A stretch of 64,000 nt of DNA from Sinorhizobium meliloti (GTDB taxonomy: Bacteria; Pseudomonadota; Alphaproteobacteria; Rhizobiales; Rhizobiaceae). The DNA lies in assembly GCF_035610345.1 (NCBI RefSeq), contig NZ_CP141212.1, forward strand, positions 1,617,976 through 1,681,975. Direction: 5' to 3'. Made by a program: the position numbers and the translations under genes. Within the stretch, counting starts at the first letter, position 1; every line of letters begins with the position of its first letter. Under the pieces are notes generated by a model, which worked only from the letters and a program-made list of their open reading frames with translations, was not told the DNA's origin and did not search any database. Shown in pieces: positions 61,642 through 64,000 of the stretch.

Positions 61642-62523
61642 TCAAGATTGCAGGGGTCGAGGGCGGTGCTGATGCTTGACAGCGCCTGACGGCTGTCCGT
61701 CGGATCCTGAGCGCTTGTTCTTCGGAGGCGCGGCGACGGCTGCCCTCCCCGGTACCAGCCGGTCGAGAAGCGCGAAATAAAGCCCATAGGGCAGGATCCG
61801 CAGCAATTTGACCAAGTACGTAAATCGTTTCGGGAAGGTGATCTCGAAACGCGAAGACTTCAGCCCCGCGCATATCCGCTCCGCCGCCTCCTCCGTGCTC
61901 ACCAGCGCGGGTCTCGGGAATCCGCCTTTCGGCACGGCCTTCGTATCCACGAAGCCGGGACAGATGACCTGCAGGCGGATGCCGATGCGGTCGAGATCGA
62001 ATTTCAGGCTCTCCGCCATGTTGATGAGTGCCGCCTTGCTCGCACCATAGGCGGCGCCCATCGGCAGGCCGCCATAGCCGGCCACCGACGACATGATCGC
62101 GATTTGTCCATGCCCCTTGGGCTCCATATGTTCGACAAGCGGAACGAGGCAGTTGACGACCCCGTTGAGATTGACCGCGAAGCTTCGGTCGAAGGCGTCT
62201 CGGTGCAGGTCGTCGCCACGGACCGGCAGGACGACGCCGGCGTTGAGCACGGCGAGTGCCACCTGCCCGTGCTCGTATTCGATTTTTGCCAAGAGCCGCT
62301 CCATGTCCTTCGGATCGGTGACGTCTCCATCGAGAACGATCATGCGCCCTGCTCCGGCCGCCTCGTGTTGAAGATCTACCAGCTTCTCGTGACTTCGCGC
62401 CGTGACGACCACCGAATAGCCTTCCTCGGCCAATCGAAGCGCCACGGCGCGACCGATTCCGGAACTCGCGCCGGTGACCCATGCCAATCCATGTTCGGGG
62501 CGGGCGGTGAATACGGCTGTCAT
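61642..62523 (-). CDS. Short-chain dehydrogenase/reductase
   Basis: A 293-aa SDR: TGASSGIG near residue 17, LNAG near 93, catalytic Ser in IMSSVAGYG and YGASK. The C-terminal extension (KRFTYLVKLLRILPYGLYFALLD) is an amphipathic/membrane-associated helix as in DHRS7-like SDRs. The last ~12 residues (KHQHRPRPLQS) differ from the tail seen in repeat A and are read from sequence beyond the repeat, so the C-terminus has probably been altered by the rearrangement. Confidence 0.85.
   Translation of the reverse strand: MTAVFTARPEHGLAWVTGASSGIGRAVALRLAEEGYSVVVTARSHEKLVDLQHEAAGAGRMIVLDGDVTDPKDMERLLAKIEYEHGQVALAVLNAGVVLPVRGDDLHRDAFDRSFAVNLNGVVNCLVPLVEHMEPKGHGQIAIMSSVAGYGGLPMGAAYGASKAALINMAESLKFDLDRIGIRLQVICPGFVDTKAVPKGGFPRPALVSTEEAAERICAGLKSSRFEITFPKRFTYLVKLLRILPYGLYFALLDRLVPGRAAVAAPPKNKRSGSDGQPSGAVKHQHRPRPLQS
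61663..61758 (+). repeat. Direct repeat B: SMR 3' end plus SDR C-terminal fragment
   Basis: Partner of 60930-61027. Forward strand retains an SMR-like tail (AVLMLDSA-stop) with no SMR gene in front; reverse strand is the SDR C-terminus (RLVPGRAAVAAPPKNKRSGS-DGQP). The two copies bracket the vapBC remnant. Confidence 0.75.
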
Positions 62524-62835
62524 CTTTTCCTCGCTCGTCGACGGGGGTTCTCACCGGGGCCACCGCATAAGCGGCGGTCCCATACCTCTCCGGACGGCAA
62601 GCGCCTGCCCCGCAATCTCCGCTTCCCGCCCGTCGATTGACGGCAGAGACGTTTTTTGCCCGGGACAGGAAAGCTGCGAAACGCTATTCCTTGCCTGTAA
62701 GACAGAGTGAGCCGAAAACACGCCAATATTTCGGCAATCCTACCCATGAAACCAAATGTTTATCGGCTTGCCGTCGACCGAGGTTAGTGCTTGGCTAATG
62801 CCGGCACCCGTTCCGTCTAGCGCGAGGTTTTCAAA
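62524..62835. other. 312-bp divergent promoter region, SDR / cysK
   Basis: Upstream region of both genes; no gene, clear hairpin or repeat recognised. Confidence 0.4.
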
Positions 62836-63876
62836 ATGCCTGTTCTTCCGTCCGTGCTCGAAGCAATCGGCAACACGCCGCTGATCCGGCTAAAGGCCGT
62901 TTCCGAAGCGACCGGCTGCGACATTCTCGGCAAAGCGGAGTTCCTCAATCCCGGGCAGTCCGTGAAGGACCGGGCGGCGCTCTGGATCATCCGCCAGGCC
63001 GAGAAGGCCGGGCAGTTGCGACCGGGCGGCGTGATTGTCGAAGGTACGGCCGGCAATACGGGGATCGGCCTTGCCGTTGTGGGTAGCGCACTCGGATACC
63101 GCACCGTCATCGTCATCCCCGAAACCCAGAGCCAGGAAAAGAAGGACGCGCTGCGCCTGCTTGGGGCCGAACTGGTCGAAGTTCCAGCTGTGCCTTACAA
63201 GAATCCCAACAACTACGTGAAGATCTCCGGCCGGTTGGCGGCCCAACTCGCCGAAACAGAGCCCAACGGCGCCATCTGGGCGAACCAGTTCGACAATGTC
63301 GCCAACCGGCAAGCGCATGTCGACACGACCGCGCCTGAAATCTGGCGAGACACCGACGGCAAGGTCGACGGCTTCATCTGCGCCGTCGGCTCCGGCGGCA
63401 CGCTTGCCGGTGTGGCGGAAGGTTTGCGCGCCCGCAATGCGGCGATCAAGATCGGCATCGCCGACCCGGAAGGGGCGGCACTCTACAATTTTTATGCCCA
63501 TGGCGAGCTCAAGTCGAGCGGCAGCTCGATCACCGAAGGCATCGGTCAGGGCCGAATCACCGCCAACCTCGAAGGCTTCACGCCGGACTTCGCCTACCAG
63601 ATTCCCGATGCTGAAGCGGTACCCTACGTGTTCGATCTCATCGAACAGGAAGGTATCTGCGTCGGCGGCTCGACCGGCATCAACATCGCCGGAGCCGTGC
63701 GGCTTGCCCGTGACCTCGGGCCGGGACACACGGTCGTGACGATCCTCTGCGACTATGGTAACCGCTATCAGTCGAAGCTCTTCAATCCGGACTTCCTGAC
63801 CTCCAAGGGTTTGCCGGTTCCGGACTGGCTGAAGACGACCTCGAACATAGCAGTGCCATACGAACCCGCTGGATAG
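62836..63876 (+). CDS. cysK: Cysteine synthase A (O-acetylserine sulfhydrylase)
   Basis: A 346-aa PLP enzyme making cysteine from O-acetylserine and sulfide. The PLP lysine is K44 in NPGQSVKDRAA, the phosphate loop is GTAGNTGIG near residue 75, and the substrate loop is GSGGTLAGV near 185. Slightly longer than E. coli CysK and with a C-terminal tail (LPVPDWLKTTSNIAVPYEP) typical of rhizobial CysK2-type proteins. The AlaX-like gene begins eight bases after the stop, so they share a transcript. Confidence 0.93.
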   Translation: MPVLPSVLEAIGNTPLIRLKAVSEATGCDILGKAEFLNPGQSVKDRAALWIIRQAEKAGQLRPGGVIVEGTAGNTGIGLAVVGSALGYRTVIVIPETQSQEKKDALRLLGAELVEVPAVPYKNPNNYVKISGRLAAQLAETEPNGAIWANQFDNVANRQAHVDTTAPEIWRDTDGKVDGFICAVGSGGTLAGVAEGLRARNAAIKIGIADPEGAALYNFYAHGELKSSGSSITEGIGQGRITANLEGFTPDFAYQIPDAEAVPYVFDLIEQEGICVGGSTGINIAGAVRLARDLGPGHTVVTILCDYGNRYQSKLFNPDFLTSKGLPVPDWLKTTSNIAVPYEPAG

Positions 63877-63883
63877 GATTGCC

Positions 63884-64000
63884 ATGACCGGAACCGTCAC
63901 CGCCCTCTTCCGAGACGATTTTTACCTCTCGACCTGCGAAGCACGTGTGACGGCAATCCTGGAAGGCGGCGGCATCCAGCTGGATCAGACCTGCTTTTAT
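63884..64000 (+). CDS. AlaX-like alanyl-tRNA editing protein, N-terminus only (partial)
   Basis: The first 39 codons read MTGTVTALFRDDFYLSTCEA then RVTAILEGGGIQLDQTCFY, the start of AlaX-type editing proteins, which hydrolyse mischarged Ser-tRNA-Ala (the TCFYP-x-GGGQ motif follows in the family). The gene runs off the right edge. Coupling to cysK is seen in other rhizobia as I recall. Confidence 0.8.
   Translation, partial: MTGTVTALFRDDFYLSTCEARVTAILEGGGIQLDQTCFY

Overview
The window looks like chromosomal DNA of a Sinorhizobium/Ensifer species (alphaproteobacterium, Rhizobiaceae). The GC content is high. The order ArsR - tandem AbcR-type sRNAs - lsrB - trxB - lrp - lpsC/D/E - lpsB - greA - carB, and later rlpA - dac - tmk - holB - metG - tatD, matches what I recall of the S. 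meliloti core chromosome. RIME-type palindromes and other rhizobial mosaic repeats lie between genes. The species cannot be fixed from the sequence alone. The window opens inside an old-yellow-enzyme gene and ends inside an AlaX-like gene.

Layout. 0-2 kb: ArsR regulator/ene-reductase pair, two tandem AbcR-like sRNAs, lsrB. 2-9 kb: trxB, lrp, and the LPS-core glycosyltransferases lpsC-lpsD-lpsE facing lpsB-greA. 9-22 kb: transporters (three drug-type exporters: two MFS, one MATE), carB, a zinc alcohol dehydrogenase, a zinc metallopeptidase, an aldo/keto reductase with a divergent LysR gene. 22-27.6 kb: a 43-aa membrane microprotein, coaD, two cyclophilins, queA-tgt, an orphan amino-acid binding protein. 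27.6-28.4 kb: gene-free repeat tract. 28.4-30.7 kb: a three-gene operon of an ICMT-like methyltransferase, a stand-alone E2-type acyltransferase and an SDR carrying a SEC-C zinc tail. 30.8-38 kb: lipoproteins, an L,D-transpeptidase, an SDR, an MFS, a DUF1127 protein, a winged-helix/TPR regulator, a GFA protein and an orphan protein. 38-46 kb: a reverse-strand housekeeping run (rlpA, dac, tmk, holB, metG, tatD, MBL hydrolase) with one opposing MazG-like gene.

46.8-50.7 kb is an accessory segment bounded by tRNA-Ser(UGA) and tRNA-Ala(CGC). It holds a decayed serine recombinase abutting the tRNA-Ser 3' end, and an efflux cassette (MFS exporter, ArsR-rhodanese regulator, DUF2938 protein). Both promoters of the cassette carry the same ATTCAA-N8-TTGAA inverted repeat. 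A LysR remnant closes the segment. Then come lexA with an alphaproteobacterial SOS box, tRNA-Cys, an RTX protein and tRNA-Asn.

55-64 kb mixes stress/redox genes (two DUF3606 proteins, DJ-1/PfpI, ABM monooxygenase, SDR, LysR, cupin, VOC) with wreckage: an AbiEi-like antitoxin remnant and a vapBC module. The vapBC module has a truncated antitoxin and a frameshifted toxin, and lies between two ~97-bp diverged direct repeats made of the junction of an SMR exporter gene and an SDR gene. The window ends with cysK and the start of an AlaX-like gene.

Most genes are ordinary for this genus. The strongest leads are the methyltransferase/acyltransferase/SDR-SEC-C operon, the self-contained ArsR-rhodanese efflux cassette, the vapBC repeat structure, a D-alanyl-D-alanine carboxypeptidase homologue lacking the SxN serine and KTG lysine, and a Tgt lacking most of its usual zinc cysteines. 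No CRISPR array or prophage was seen.
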